A stretch of 64,000 nucleotides of DNA. It comes from Microtetraspora niveoalba (GTDB taxonomy: Bacteria; Actinomycetota; Actinomycetes; Streptosporangiales; Streptosporangiaceae). The stretch is taken from positions 1 through 64,000 of the forward strand of contig NZ_BBYM01000012.1 in NCBI RefSeq assembly GCF_001570405.1, in the 5' to 3' direction. The position numbers and the translations under genes were made by a program. The notes under the pieces are model-generated. The model had not been told where the DNA came from. It worked only from the letters and a program-made list of their open reading frames with translations, and did not search any database. This document shows, one piece after another, positions 34,420-43,092 of the stretch (the first letter of the stretch is position 1; each line of letters opens with the position of its first letter).

Positions 34420-34689
34420 ATGACCATCGAATCCATTCTCGGCGCCATCGTGATCGGTGCGGTGATCGGTGCGCTGGGGCGCCTGTTCCTCCCCGGCAGG
34501 CAGCCGATCGGCTGGATCCTCACCATTGTCGTCGGCATCGTGGCGGCTCTCATCGGCACCGCCATCGCCCAGGTCCTCGGAGTCGATACCACGCCCGGCA
34601 TCGACTGGATCGAGCTGGTCATGCAGGTCGTGCTCGCCGTCGTCGGCGTCGGGATCGTCGCCGGCATCCGCGGCCGAACGAGCGTCTAG
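34420..34689 (+). CDS. GlsB/YeaQ/YmgE-family membrane protein, copy 2
   Basis: The 89-residue paralogue of the preceding gene has the same GALGRLFLPGRQPIGWILTI signature, and VGIVAALIG is shared by both copies. The ATG at 34420 follows GGGAGG at 6 nt; the longer frame from 34393 lacks this. It is a tandem duplication that ends at a very strong terminator. Confidence 0.85.
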   Translation: MTIESILGAIVIGAVIGALGRLFLPGRQPIGWILTIVVGIVAALIGTAIAQVLGVDTTPGIDWIELVMQVVLAVVGVGIVAGIRGRTSV

Positions 34690-34762
34690 CCGTCCCGGGA
34701 ACGTCCCGGCCACGAGCGGCCGCCTGACGCGCACCACGCGCCGGGCGGCCGCGCCCGAGCAG

Positions 34763-34815
34763 GAGAAGGCCCGTACGGCCCTCCGGGAGTACCGGAGGGC
34801 CGTACGGGCCTTCTC
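34763..34815. terminator. Bidirectional terminator, 24-bp perfect stem
   Basis: Left arm 34763-34786 and right arm 34792-34815 are perfectly complementary around loop GAGTA. It separates the convergent GlsB and DUF2637 genes. Confidence 0.85.
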
Positions 34816-34831
34816 GCGCGTCCTGGGCCGG

Positions 34832-36022
34832 TCAGTCCGGCGGGAGCGGGGTGCTGCGCATCCGCCCGGACGGCGGGTCGGCCGGCATCGGCTCGTCCGC
34901 CTCCTCCGCCGTGCCGTACGGCCGGCGATCGGCCTGCCGGATCTCCTCGTCGTCCGCGGCCTCGGATCCGTGGGCCGGGTCGGGGACGTCGGAAAGCCTG
35001 CGGAGCGGCTGGGTGTCCACCTCCGCCTCCGTCCCGCGGGTCTCCTCGCGCGCGCTTCCGTTCTCCTGCCCGGGCTGCTCGCCCGGACCCGCTTCGCCGC
35101 CGGGCTCGGTGGTCTCGTCGGGGTGCTTCTCGGCGGGCGTGTCCTCGGGGGCGTCCCGCCGCGCCTCCGGCTCCGCGGAAGGGGCGCTGTTCGGGAGCGG
35201 ATGGACGAGGACGTCGCCGGTGTGCGGCCGGACGAGGTCGCCCCACCGCACCGGCCGGCCGCGCCTCTCCGCCTCCGGCTCCGCATCCGGCTCAGCATCC
35301 GCGCGCGATGCCTCCGGCTCCGCGTCCGCGGTCGGTGCCTGCGGCTCCGCATCCGCGCTCGGCGCGGGCTCCTCACGGGGCTCGGGGCGTACGCGTGTCT
35401 CGGCCCGGGTCTCCGGCGTGAGCCGTACGGGCGGGGCGGGGGGCTCCGCGCGGTCGACGGCGGGAGCGTCCGCGACCGTGACGGGCCGCTCGTCGGCCTC
35501 GAAGGGGACGATCTCGGCGGCGTCCGCCGAGGGGTCGCGGTCGGACCAGTACGCCTGAGCCTGCTTGGCGAGGATCAGCAGCAGCCACAGCCCGACGCTC
35601 AGCATCACCCACGGGAGCAGGGCCACCACGATGGCGGCCTGCCTCGGGTCGGGAATGGCCCCCGTCGCCGTGGCGGCGGTAATGGTCGCGGCGGCGGCCA
35701 TCAGCAGGGCCAGGATGAGGCCGGCCTGTACGCGGAGCAGCGGCCGGGCGGTGCGCACCAGCGGAACGCTGATCAACCCGACGGCCAGCAGCGCGTCGAA
35801 GGCGGCGGGGTACAGGTAGGCGAAACGCGGCTCCGCCTGACCGGCGATCGCCAGATCACGCATGTCGTCGAAGGAGAGCACGCAGGCCGCCGCGGCGAGC
35901 AGGGCGACCGCGAGAGCCGCGACGGCGACCGCCAGGCGGCGAAGCGCGAGCGAAAGACCCCCGGATGGGGATGCGGGCGGGCGGGAGGCGGGGCCTGCCG
36001 CCGAGGGGGGAGAGGCGTCCAT
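34832..36022 (-). CDS. DUF2637 membrane protein with long acidic tail
   Basis: The 396-residue protein has four membrane helices in the first 155 residues (about 25-50, 70-92, 98-120, 128-152), matching DUF2637 (SpdB-like), a family linked to plasmid transfer and Wbl-like context in actinomycetes. Residues 160-396 are disordered, rich in Pro/Glu/Ala with repeats of DAEP. TAGGCT lies 9 nt before the ATG. Function is unknown. Confidence 0.8.
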   Translation of the reverse strand: MDASPPSAAGPASRPPASPSGGLSLALRRLAVAVAALAVALLAAAACVLSFDDMRDLAIAGQAEPRFAYLYPAAFDALLAVGLISVPLVRTARPLLRVQAGLILALLMAAAATITAATATGAIPDPRQAAIVVALLPWVMLSVGLWLLLILAKQAQAYWSDRDPSADAAEIVPFEADERPVTVADAPAVDRAEPPAPPVRLTPETRAETRVRPEPREEPAPSADAEPQAPTADAEPEASRADAEPDAEPEAERRGRPVRWGDLVRPHTGDVLVHPLPNSAPSAEPEARRDAPEDTPAEKHPDETTEPGGEAGPGEQPGQENGSAREETRGTEAEVDTQPLRRLSDVPDPAHGSEAADDEEIRQADRRPYGTAEEADEPMPADPPSGRMRSTPLPPD

Positions 36023-36115
36023 GGCATTTCGAGCCTACAGAATGGGAGCACCCCGCCGATCTCGGACGACAAGTAACATGATCGGCAAATCATGCCAGGA
36101 GGACCGGAGGAAACG

Positions 36116-36496
36116 ATGTTGCCTGACGGGGTGCGCGAGCTTTTCGACGGAAAGAACTTCGCGACGGTCGTGAGCCTCAACCCCGACGGCGCGCCGCAGG
36201 CGTCGGTCGTCTGGGTCAGGACCGACGGGGACGACATCCTCTTCTCCACGGTGAAGGGCCGCCGCAAGCACCGGAACTTCGAGCGCGACCCGCGGGCCAC
36301 CATCGTCGTGATCGACCCGGCGAACCCGTACAGGTACGCCGAGGTCCGGGGCACGGTCGAGATGGAGGACGACCCTTCGGGCGCGTTGATCGAGGAACTG
36401 TCCCTCAAGTACGCCGGACGCTCCTGGGAGGAGCCGCACCCGGACAACGAGCGGGTGATCATCCACATAAAGCCGCAAAAGGTGTATCTCCGCTGA
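36116..36496 (+). CDS. PPOX-class F420-dependent oxidoreductase
   Basis: The 126-residue split-barrel flavin/F420 protein (Rv1155-like, TIGR03618 pattern) has FATVVSLNPDGAPQASVVWV (about 16-35) and KGRRKHRNFERDPRATIVV. It probably reduces or binds F420-linked substrates. The ATG at 36116 has GGAGGA 4 nt upstream; a start at 36092 is possible but less likely. Confidence 0.88.
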   Translation: MLPDGVRELFDGKNFATVVSLNPDGAPQASVVWVRTDGDDILFSTVKGRRKHRNFERDPRATIVVIDPANPYRYAEVRGTVEMEDDPSGALIEELSLKYAGRSWEEPHPDNERVIIHIKPQKVYLR

Positions 36497-36615
36497 GCGT
36501 TTTCCGGCTTATGCCGGGGTGTCCCCTGGTGCGACCGAGACGCCGGTTCACTCGGGCCGGCTTCACCGGTCCACAAGTCGGCCTCTGGTGCGGCGTGAGG
36601 CATTAGCCTTGCTTC

Positions 36616-38010
<1,395 letters not shown>

Positions 38011-38026
38011 GTCGTGTCCCACAAAT

Positions 38027-38060
38027 GGCTGCCCGGCCGCTCGGGGTGGGGCAGCCTTTT
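38027..38060 (+). terminator. Rho-independent terminator after cysS
   Basis: Stem GGCTGCCC/GGGCAGCC with a 14-nt loop, followed by TTTT. Confidence 0.75.
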
Positions 38061-38098
38061 GTCAGACGCTCCCCCGTCGTGCCCCTACCCTAGACAGC

Positions 38099-39046
38099 AT
38101 GGCGGGTAAGGGTTCTGGTCGGCGGCAGGGTGCGACCAAGGGAACGGGCGGCAAGGGCAAGCGTACGCTGCAGGGCAGGGGCGCGACGCCGCCCGCTCAC
38201 ATGCGCCACTGGTTCAAGGACAAGTCGCGTGCGGAGCGGATCGAGCGCGAGGCCGCCGGCATCGCGCGTCCCGGCCGTCCGCAGCCGAAGGCGCGCCGCG
38301 AGGACGCGCCGGAGGTCATCGGCGGCCGTAACCCGGTGGTGGAGGCGCTGCGCGCGGGCGTTCCCGCGAACGCCCTCTACGTCGCGCAGCGCATCGAGAA
38401 CGACGACCGGGTCCGCGAGGCGATCAAGATCGCCGCTGATCGGGGCATCGCGCTCCTGGAGGTCTCCCGGGAGAAGCTCGACCGGCTGACCGAGGGCAAC
38501 GTCCACCAGGGGCTGGGGCTGCAGATCCCGGCGTACGAGTACGCCCACCCGTCGGACCTCGTGGAGCGGGCGCAGGACGCGGCCGAGGTGCCGCTGATCG
38601 TCGCCCTCGACGGCGTGACCGACCCGCGCAACCTCGGCGCCATCGCCAGGTCGGCCACCGCGTTCGGCGCACACGGCCTGCTCGTGCCGGCCCGCCGTTC
38701 CGCCGGTGTCACGGCCGGGGCGTGGAAGACGTCGGCCGGCACGCTGGCCAACCTGCCGGTCGCGCGCGCCTCCAACCTCACCCAGGCGCTCCAGACGTAC
38801 CGCGAGAGCGGCCTGTTCGTCATCGGCCTCGACGGCGACGCGTCCATCGATGTCGGCGATGTCGAGCTGGCCGCGGAGCCGCTGGTCGTGGTGGTCGGCT
38901 CCGAGGGCAAGGGGCTGTCCCGCCTGGTGCGCGAGTCGTGTGACCAGGTCGTCCGCATCCCGATGAACGCCGCCGCCGAGTCGCTCAACGCGGGCGTCGC
39001 CGCCGGCATCGCCCTCTATGAGATCGCCCGCAACCGTCGCCGGTGA
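38099..39046 (+). CDS. rlmB: 23S rRNA 2'-O-methyltransferase, TrmH/RlmB family
   Basis: The 315-residue SPOUT enzyme has a basic N-terminal extension (1-60), a substrate-binding L7Ae-like domain (about 70-140) and the knotted SPOUT domain with DGVTDPRNLGAIARSA, VVGSEGKGLSRLV and IPMNAAAESLNAGVAAGI (motifs 1-3). It methylates G2251-type positions in 23S rRNA, by homology. TACCCT lies 7 nt before the ATG. It directly follows cysS, as in most actinobacteria. Confidence 0.92.
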   Translation: MAGKGSGRRQGATKGTGGKGKRTLQGRGATPPAHMRHWFKDKSRAERIEREAAGIARPGRPQPKARREDAPEVIGGRNPVVEALRAGVPANALYVAQRIENDDRVREAIKIAADRGIALLEVSREKLDRLTEGNVHQGLGLQIPAYEYAHPSDLVERAQDAAEVPLIVALDGVTDPRNLGAIARSATAFGAHGLLVPARRSAGVTAGAWKTSAGTLANLPVARASNLTQALQTYRESGLFVIGLDGDASIDVGDVELAAEPLVVVVGSEGKGLSRLVRESCDQVVRIPMNAAAESLNAGVAAGIALYEIARNRRR

Positions 39047-39061
39047 AACGTCGGTGACGGT

Positions 39062-39083
39062 TGGGCCTTCGGCCCACTAAACT
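39062..39083 (+). promoter_or_regulatory. rlmB terminator hairpin and tRNA-Thr -10
   Basis: The hairpin TGGGCC-TTC-GGCCCA (39062-39076) may end rlmB. TAAACT (39078-39083) is a good -10, 13 nt before the tRNA, with TGACGG 17 nt further upstream as a weak -35. Confidence 0.5.
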
Positions 39084-39095
39084 CGTGGGCGGCAC

Positions 39096-39168
39096 GCCGC
39101 CTTAGCTCAATCGGCAGAGCATCTGTCTTGTAAACAGAAGGTCTGGGGTTCGATTCCCCAAGGCGGCT
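39096..39168 (+). tRNA. tRNA-Thr (TGT anticodon)
   Basis: All arms fold: acceptor GCCGCCT/AGGCGGC, D-arm GCTCAATCGGCAGAGC, anticodon stem TCTGT/ACAGA around loop CTTGTAA (anticodon TGT), T-arm GGGGTTCGATTCCCC, and discriminator T. CCA is not encoded. Its 3' half is duplicated at 41206-41246, so it has served as an integration site and stayed intact. Confidence 0.96.
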
Positions 39169-39250
39169 CTTGTAGTGAAGGCCCCTGACCAGCGGGTTCG
39201 CGGTCAGGGGCCTTGTGCTTTCGCGGCTCATCTGGTCTCTTCGGCGTCGT

Positions 39251-39275
39251 TGGGAGCCACCCTGGGAGCCACCCG
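39251..39275. repeat. Putative arm-type site, left copy
   Basis: TGGGAGCCACC occurs twice in tandem within 25 nt. The same block, with one base changed, lies at 41080-41104 near the other end of the island. Confidence 0.7.
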
Positions 39276-39429
39276 CTTCCGTTGCCCCAACAGGGCGCCG
39301 GAAATGGCCTCCGTCGCCGCCCGCCGGTCACTGCAGCCCTACGATCGCCACAGCATGGCTGGACGCCGCACATGGTTGGGGGCGATCGACGATCCAGGGT
39401 TCGTTCCTCACCCTGGCTCACCGAGGAAC

Positions 39430-39592
39430 GTGTCTGATCACCGCGTGCAGTCGCCCGGCTCAGCCCGCCCACGTGAATTTCCTGGGCCGCTATGCCATCG
39501 CTTCGCCCGGGCCTTCCGAGGGACTGCGCGAACTCGGCGAGATCCCCGATCTTCCCGAGATCGACAGCGGCGCGGTACGAAGGGAGAGCTGA
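39430..39592 (+). pseudogene. 3' scar of a Tn3-family transposase
   Basis: The frame ending at 39592 encodes PAHVNFLGRYAIASPGPSEG followed by LRELGEIPDLPEIDS. This resembles the C-terminus of Tn3-family transposases (H-x-N-x-LGRY...LRPL-D). Upstream the reading frame is disturbed (CSRPAQ where RLSP would be expected) and the rest of the gene is missing. Confidence 0.5.
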
Positions 39593-39662
39593 CGGACAGC
39601 CTTCCCCGTGGGAGCCGATCAGCGAGTCAGGTCTGTGTCGCGTTCAACGAGGTAGACATTCG

Positions 39663-40097
39663 TCAGCTCAGGCAGAACTCGTTGCCCTCGATGTCCTGCA
39701 TCACGAGGCACGACTCGTTTTCTTCATCGGCGGGCAGGAGCCGCACGCGTTTCGCGCCGAGAGTGATCAATCGTGCGCATTCGGCCTCGAGGGTTGCCAG
39801 GCGCTCTGCACCGACGAGTCCGGTGCCGACCCGCACGTCAAGGTGCAGCCGATTCTTGGCGACCTTGCTTTCGGGAACGCGCTGGAAGTACAGCCGCGGA
39901 CCGACACCCGAGGGGTCGCTGCATGCGAACCATGAGTCCCGCTGCTCGGGCGGCAGCGTGCGATTGAAGTCGTCCCAACTGGCGAACTCCTCAGGCGGTG
40001 CCGGCGCGACATACCCCAACACCTCGCACCAGAAGCGACCGACACGCTCAGGTGAAGCGCAATCGAAGGCGACTTGAATCTGCTTAACGGATGCCAT
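39663..40097 (-). CDS. VOC-family (glyoxalase-like) protein
   Basis: The 144-residue protein has a vicinal oxygen chelate fold: QVAFDCASPERVGRFWCEVLGY (about 6-27), LHLDVRVG and VMQDIEGNEFCL at the end. It is typical of actinobacterial VOC proteins often annotated as glyoxalase or bleomycin resistance, but the substrate is unknown. The ATG at 40097 follows GGAAGGA. It lies inside the tRNA-Thr island and is a likely cargo gene. Confidence 0.82.
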   Translation of the reverse strand: MASVKQIQVAFDCASPERVGRFWCEVLGYVAPAPPEEFASWDDFNRTLPPEQRDSWFACSDPSGVGPRLYFQRVPESKVAKNRLHLDVRVGTGLVGAERLATLEAECARLITLGAKRVRLLPADEENESCLVMQDIEGNEFCLS

Positions 40098-40552
40098 GGG
40101 AAAATCCTTCCATAGATCACCACGCATACCGAAATCGCCCACCGTGCACCCCAGCCGGATTGGCGAAGTCCTGAAAAGATCCACAGCTCCAGCCTGAACG
40201 CCTCGCCCGCCGAAGGGTTGCGAGATAATCTTCATCATCTGGCAAGACCAAGATCGAAGGGCCGTGGTGAGCAGGGCATCATCCCTCGCCTTGCGCGATC
40301 CTGACGCCGACGACTCCGACGACGAGGATTGATGGGGATGCCCCCGCGCCGGGTCCCGAACATCTCCGCGCCCAGGGGGTGCCCGTCAAGGACGAGGACG
40401 TATGGGCAGTTCCATCAGGGTCGGGTGCGCGCCCAAGGCGGTCGTCCAGGTAAGCAAGATCCGGAACATGTGCGGATTGTGACCAGCAGTCGACCAGGAC
40501 TACGGCACGAAACCCAAGGTCATAGCCGCAGCGGCCCGAAGATGGACCTCCA

Positions 40553-40596
40553 CTTTTAATCCGTAGGTTCCAGGTTCAAGCCCGGGCGCCCTACCA
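40553..40596 (+). repeat. tRNA-like 3' fragment (Lys, TTT?), possible second att scar
   Basis: The sequence runs CTTTTAATCCGTAGG, a T-arm-like GGTTCAAGCCC, then an acceptor-like end with CTACCA. The 5' half cannot pair: the bases before CTTTTAA do not complement TCCGT, so this is only a 3' half. It looks like an attachment core left by a different integrative element. Confidence 0.4.
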
Positions 40597-40619
40597 GTCA
40601 AAGCGTTACCCTGATCGTC

Positions 40620-40641
40620 GGGCCATTAGCGGGCCATTAAG
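40620..40641. repeat. Tandem GGGCCATTA repeat
   Basis: GGGCCATTAGC and GGGCCATTAAG are adjacent 11-nt units, 24 nt after the tRNA-like fragment. The arrangement parallels the GGGAGCCACC repeats beside the tRNA-Thr att site. Confidence 0.5.
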
Positions 40642-40760
40642 GGGGTAACGAGGGGTCAACCACGGTCACTCAGGACCGGCCTTCCGACCAGCTCAGCGCC
40701 TCAACGGGCCGTGATCGATGCAGTTCCCAAGCTGACAGCCCGCCCTTTACCCTCGTCGTC

Positions 40761-41072
40761 ATGACACCGCCGCGTGAGCTACCCGTAAACGTCGCGCGCG
40801 TTCATGACGTACGTGATTTCGCCGCCTACCTGAAGAGTATGGCGGATGACTTCGATGCAGACCGCGCAGAGTGCGAACGGCAAGTCCGTGAAGGTAAGCG
40901 GTTCGTCGAAAGCCGCTGGAGCAGCACGGACATCGGCGATTTCCTTCGAGCCTGGGCCCGATGGCTTCAGGACGGCTGCATCCGGGAAGGTGCTCCGTTC
41001 GCGGAAGATGTCGACCCTCTGAAATGGCAGTCGCTCGCTCTCCAGATCCACGCCGCCCATCTGTACGAGTAG
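40761..41072 (+). CDS. Small acidic protein, DUF7660-like
   Basis: The 103-residue protein has VRDFAAYLKSMADDFDADRA followed by RWSSTDIGDFLRAWARWLQD, the layout of the DUF7660 family (a short helical protein with W...F-L-A-W). Such genes occur singly in actinomycetes, sometimes near toxin/immunity loci. There is no strong Shine-Dalgarno. It lies within the tRNA-Thr island, 132 nt before attR. Function is unknown. Confidence 0.65.
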   Translation: MTPPRELPVNVARVHDVRDFAAYLKSMADDFDADRAECERQVREGKRFVESRWSSTDIGDFLRAWARWLQDGCIREGAPFAEDVDPLKWQSLALQIHAAHLYE

Positions 41073-41079
41073 GCCGTTC

Positions 41080-41104
41080 TGGGAGCCACCTTGGGAGCCA
41101 CCCG
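41080..41104. repeat. Putative arm-type site, right copy
   Basis: A near-identical copy of 39251-39275 (one C-to-T change), again two tandem GGGAGCCACC units, 101 nt before attR. Confidence 0.7.
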
Positions 41105-41205
41105 GGAGGACGATCACGAACTGAGCCGAACGAACTTGAACAGCCAGACCTCTGCCACCCAGCACGGCGAACGGTTCTGAACGATCTTGGAGATCGTTTG
41201 GGGAC

Positions 41206-41246
41206 CTTGTAAACAGAAGGTCTGAGGTTCGATTCCCCAAGGCCGC
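41206..41246 (+). repeat. attR: duplicated 3' half of tRNA-Thr
   Basis: Identical to 39127-39167 except for G-to-A in the T-arm and G-to-C in the acceptor end. It starts in the anticodon loop, so it is not a functional tRNA. Confidence 0.8.
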
Positions 41247-41257
41247 AAACGCGAACA

Positions 41258-41286
41258 CCCCGGAACCGGCGGCGGCGGTTCCGGGG
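41258..41286. terminator. Terminator after the DUF2306 gene
   Basis: Perfect 10-bp stem CCCCGGAACC/GGTTCCGGGG with a 9-nt loop. GTTCCGGGATC is repeated directly next to it. Confidence 0.6.
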
Positions 41287-41326
41287 CGGGCGGTCGTTCC
41301 GGGATCGGCCCGGGATCGTTCCGGGA

Positions 41327-42046
41327 TCAGGTCGCGAGAGCGGTGCGGCGGCCGCGGCGGGCCACCTCGCGCTCCAGGTACCACTCCACGGCCAGCAGCG
41401 GGATCGTCCAGCCGAGCCAGCCGGACAGCCCGGAGATCGTCCACGCCATCAGGTCGGGGTCGCCGTGGAAGACGGTGTCCTGCAGCGGGGGCAGGGCGAT
41501 GATCAGGATCCCGGTCCACACGCGGTTGGTGATGATGGAGTAGGTCAGCACGGCGCTGCGCAGCATCCAGCGCCGGTGGTCGGCGTACCGGCGGGCGCGG
41601 GCGGCGCGCCAGCCCGCCACGGTGAAGGCGAGCCACAACAAGGCGAGGAGCACGTCGCTGACCGCGAGGAACGGCCCGAACGGGGTGCGCGCCCCGATGA
41701 CCAGGCCGGTCAGCCCGGCCGGCAGCACCCCGGCGAACACGTAGACCCGCCCGGCGCGCCGGTGCCACACCTGGTGTCGCCGGCGGAACCACGGCCACAC
41801 CTGGAAGAACGCGGTGACCATGGCGACCGAGGCGAACAGCACGTGCGCCACGAGCAGCGGGTAGTGCAGGCCGAACCCCTCTGGCTGCGGCACCCGGGAC
41901 AGCGACGGGTCTCCGGTCAGGTACGGCGGCAGCGAGAACGCGAGGAACCCGGCCGTGACCAGGCCGAGCGGCACCGTCCAGCGGCGCCGCCACCACGGAC
42001 GCCGGCGGGCCGGTACCGGCGGAGGACTGTCGATCGTCGTGTGCAT
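41327..42046 (-). CDS. DUF2306 membrane protein
   Basis: The 239-residue protein has six or seven membrane helices, with the DUF2306 pattern (HYPLLVAHVLFASVAMVT; HRRAGRVYVFAGVLPAG; DHRRWMLRSAVLTY). The conserved His residues may bind heme, as proposed for the superfamily. GGGAGCC precedes the ATG. It is divergent from a TetR regulator, with three operator palindromes between, so it is the likely regulated target. Confidence 0.85.
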   Translation of the reverse strand: MHTTIDSPPPVPARRRPWWRRRWTVPLGLVTAGFLAFSLPPYLTGDPSLSRVPQPEGFGLHYPLLVAHVLFASVAMVTAFFQVWPWFRRRHQVWHRRAGRVYVFAGVLPAGLTGLVIGARTPFGPFLAVSDVLLALLWLAFTVAGWRAARARRYADHRRWMLRSAVLTYSIITNRVWTGILIIALPPLQDTVFHGDPDLMAWTISGLSGWLGWTIPLLAVEWYLEREVARRGRRTALAT

Positions 42047-42076
42047 GACGGCTCCCGGGGGGACGGTCGAGTGGAT

Positions 42077-42129
42077 GCGTATGTCATACGCTCAATGCGT
42101 ACTATATACGCAACGCGTAGGCCATACGC
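42077..42129. promoter_or_regulatory. Three palindromic operators between DUF2306 and tetR genes
   Basis: GCGTATGTCATACGC (42077-42091), GCGTACTATATACGC (42097-42111) and GCGTAGGCCATACGC (42115-42129) share GCGTA-N5-TACGC. Centres are 20 and 18 nt apart. They cover the whole promoter zone of both genes and fit TetR-type repression. Confidence 0.8.
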
Positions 42130-42149
42130 AAACTGGTAAGCTCCCTGGA

Positions 42150-42890
42150 ATGCCGGACGAAATCGGAGACGAGCTGCCGCACGCGCTGAACGTGCTGTGG
42201 GGGCGGGCCAAGCCGAAGGGGCGGGGACGCACGCCCGCGCTCAGCCTGGAGCGGATCGTGGCGGAGGCCGTCGCCCTCGCCGACGAGGAGGGCCTGGCCG
42301 CGCTGTCCATGGCTCGGCTCGCCGAACGGCTCGGCTGCGCGCCCATGTCGCTGTACCGGCACGTGGCCGGCAAGGACGACCTGCAGCTGTTCATGCTGGC
42401 CGCCGCGCCCGGCCCGCCGCCGGAGTTCGGCACGGCGCCGGCCGACTGGCGCGGCTCACTCACCCGGTGGGCCGTCGAGCTGCTCGGCGTCTACCTGCGG
42501 CATCCGTGGATCATCCAGCTGGTGAACTCCCCGCCGGTCGACCCAGGCCAGCTCGCCTGGCTGGACGCCGCGCTGCGGTCCCTCGGCGGCACGCCGCTGG
42601 ACCCGCGGGCCCGGTTCTCGGTGGTCATGCTGGTGCTGCACTACGTGCGCGGCGCGGCCCAGCTCCTGACGTTCATGACCGCCGAACCAGAGGAGAGGGC
42701 CGATGAGGCGTACGCCGCGCTGCTCGCCGAGCTCGCCGACCCCGGCCGGTTCCCAGCGCTGGCCCGCGCCGTCGAGGCCGGGGTGTTCGCCCCCCACCCG
42801 GGGGCCGGTCCGGACGACGACTTCCGCGCCGGCCTGGACCACCTGCTCGACGGGGTGGAGGTGGCGATCGAACGCGCCGCCCGGGCCTGA
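42150..42890 (+). CDS. TetR-family repressor
   Basis: The 246-residue protein has the TetR HTH (about 28-75: RIVAEAVALADEEGLAALSM, LAERLGCAPMSLYRHVAGK) and a TetR_C-type ligand domain. The ATG at 42150 follows TCCCTGGA and leaves a natural N-terminus; the longer frame crosses the operator region. It probably represses itself and the divergent DUF2306 gene through the GCGTA-N5-TACGC sites. Confidence 0.88.
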   Translation: MPDEIGDELPHALNVLWGRAKPKGRGRTPALSLERIVAEAVALADEEGLAALSMARLAERLGCAPMSLYRHVAGKDDLQLFMLAAAPGPPPEFGTAPADWRGSLTRWAVELLGVYLRHPWIIQLVNSPPVDPGQLAWLDAALRSLGGTPLDPRARFSVVMLVLHYVRGAAQLLTFMTAEPEERADEAYAALLAELADPGRFPALARAVEAGVFAPHPGAGPDDDFRAGLDHLLDGVEVAIERAARA

Positions 42891-42895
42891 GCCGG

Positions 42896-43087
42896 TCAGC
42901 CGGCCGGTGCGGCGCCGCGGGAGGCGCGGACCTTCGGCTCGGGCAGCAGTTCGACGTGGCGGACCGGCAGCGCAGGCGCGCTGCGCGGGCGGCGCAGCAG
43001 GAGTTTCACGGCCATCGCGCCGACGGCTCGCTTGGGCGGGGCGACGGCGGTCAGCGGCGGGGCGCCGAGCGTGGCTCCGCCCGCACA
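42896..43087 (-). pseudogene. C-terminal fragment of a LacI-family regulator
   Basis: About 63 codons encode PPLTAVAPPKRAVGAMAVKL and VELLPEPKVRASRGAAP, the typical last segment of LacI/GalR regulators (PPLTTV-P...A---LL...L-PELV-R-S). The rest of the gene is missing; the DHFR-like gene begins directly beside it, so the break is likely a deletion or insertion junction. Confidence 0.6.
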
Positions 43088-43092
43088 TCTGG

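Larger units (their letters stand above)
39169..39662. other. Gene-poor left part of the tRNA-Thr island
   Basis: It contains the first arm-type double repeat (39251-39275) and a Tn3 transposase scar (39430-39592). The ORFs crossing the tRNA on either strand are translations of tRNA and repeats, not genes. Confidence 0.6.
40098..40760. other. Gene-free interior of the island with mobile-element debris
   Basis: I see no supportable intact gene. Contents: a possible second Tn3 transposase end (frame reading ALRDPDADDSDDED and a stop, 40282-40332), a tRNA-like 3' fragment (40553-40596) and a tandem repeat (40620-40641). Base composition is more AT-rich than the flanks in places. Confidence 0.55.
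39127..41246. mobile_element. Remnant integrative element at tRNA-Thr
   Basis: The 41-nt 3' part of tRNA-Thr (39127-39167, attL) recurs at 41206-41246 (attR) with 39 of 41 bases identical, bracketing about 2.1 kb. Just inside each end lies a near-identical 25-nt repeat (39251-39275 and 41080-41104), built of two GGGAGCCACC units, like integrase arm-type sites. No integrase or excisionase gene remains. The interior holds a VOC protein, a DUF7660-like protein, transposase scars and a second tRNA-like fragment. Codon use is less GC-biased than outside. Confidence 0.75.

Noticed and set aside
39107-39472. ORFs reading through tRNA-Thr on both strands (e.g. PPWGIEPQTFCLQDRCSAD)
   Set aside because: These are well-known spurious translations of tRNA genes, with no independent coding signal.
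40329-40559. 76-codon plus-strand frame in the island
   Set aside because: No ribosome binding site, unusual residue composition, and it ends within the tRNA-like fragment.
41206-41246. Second tRNA-Thr gene
   Set aside because: Only the 3' half from the anticodon loop is present; there is no D-arm or 5' acceptor strand. It is an att duplicate.
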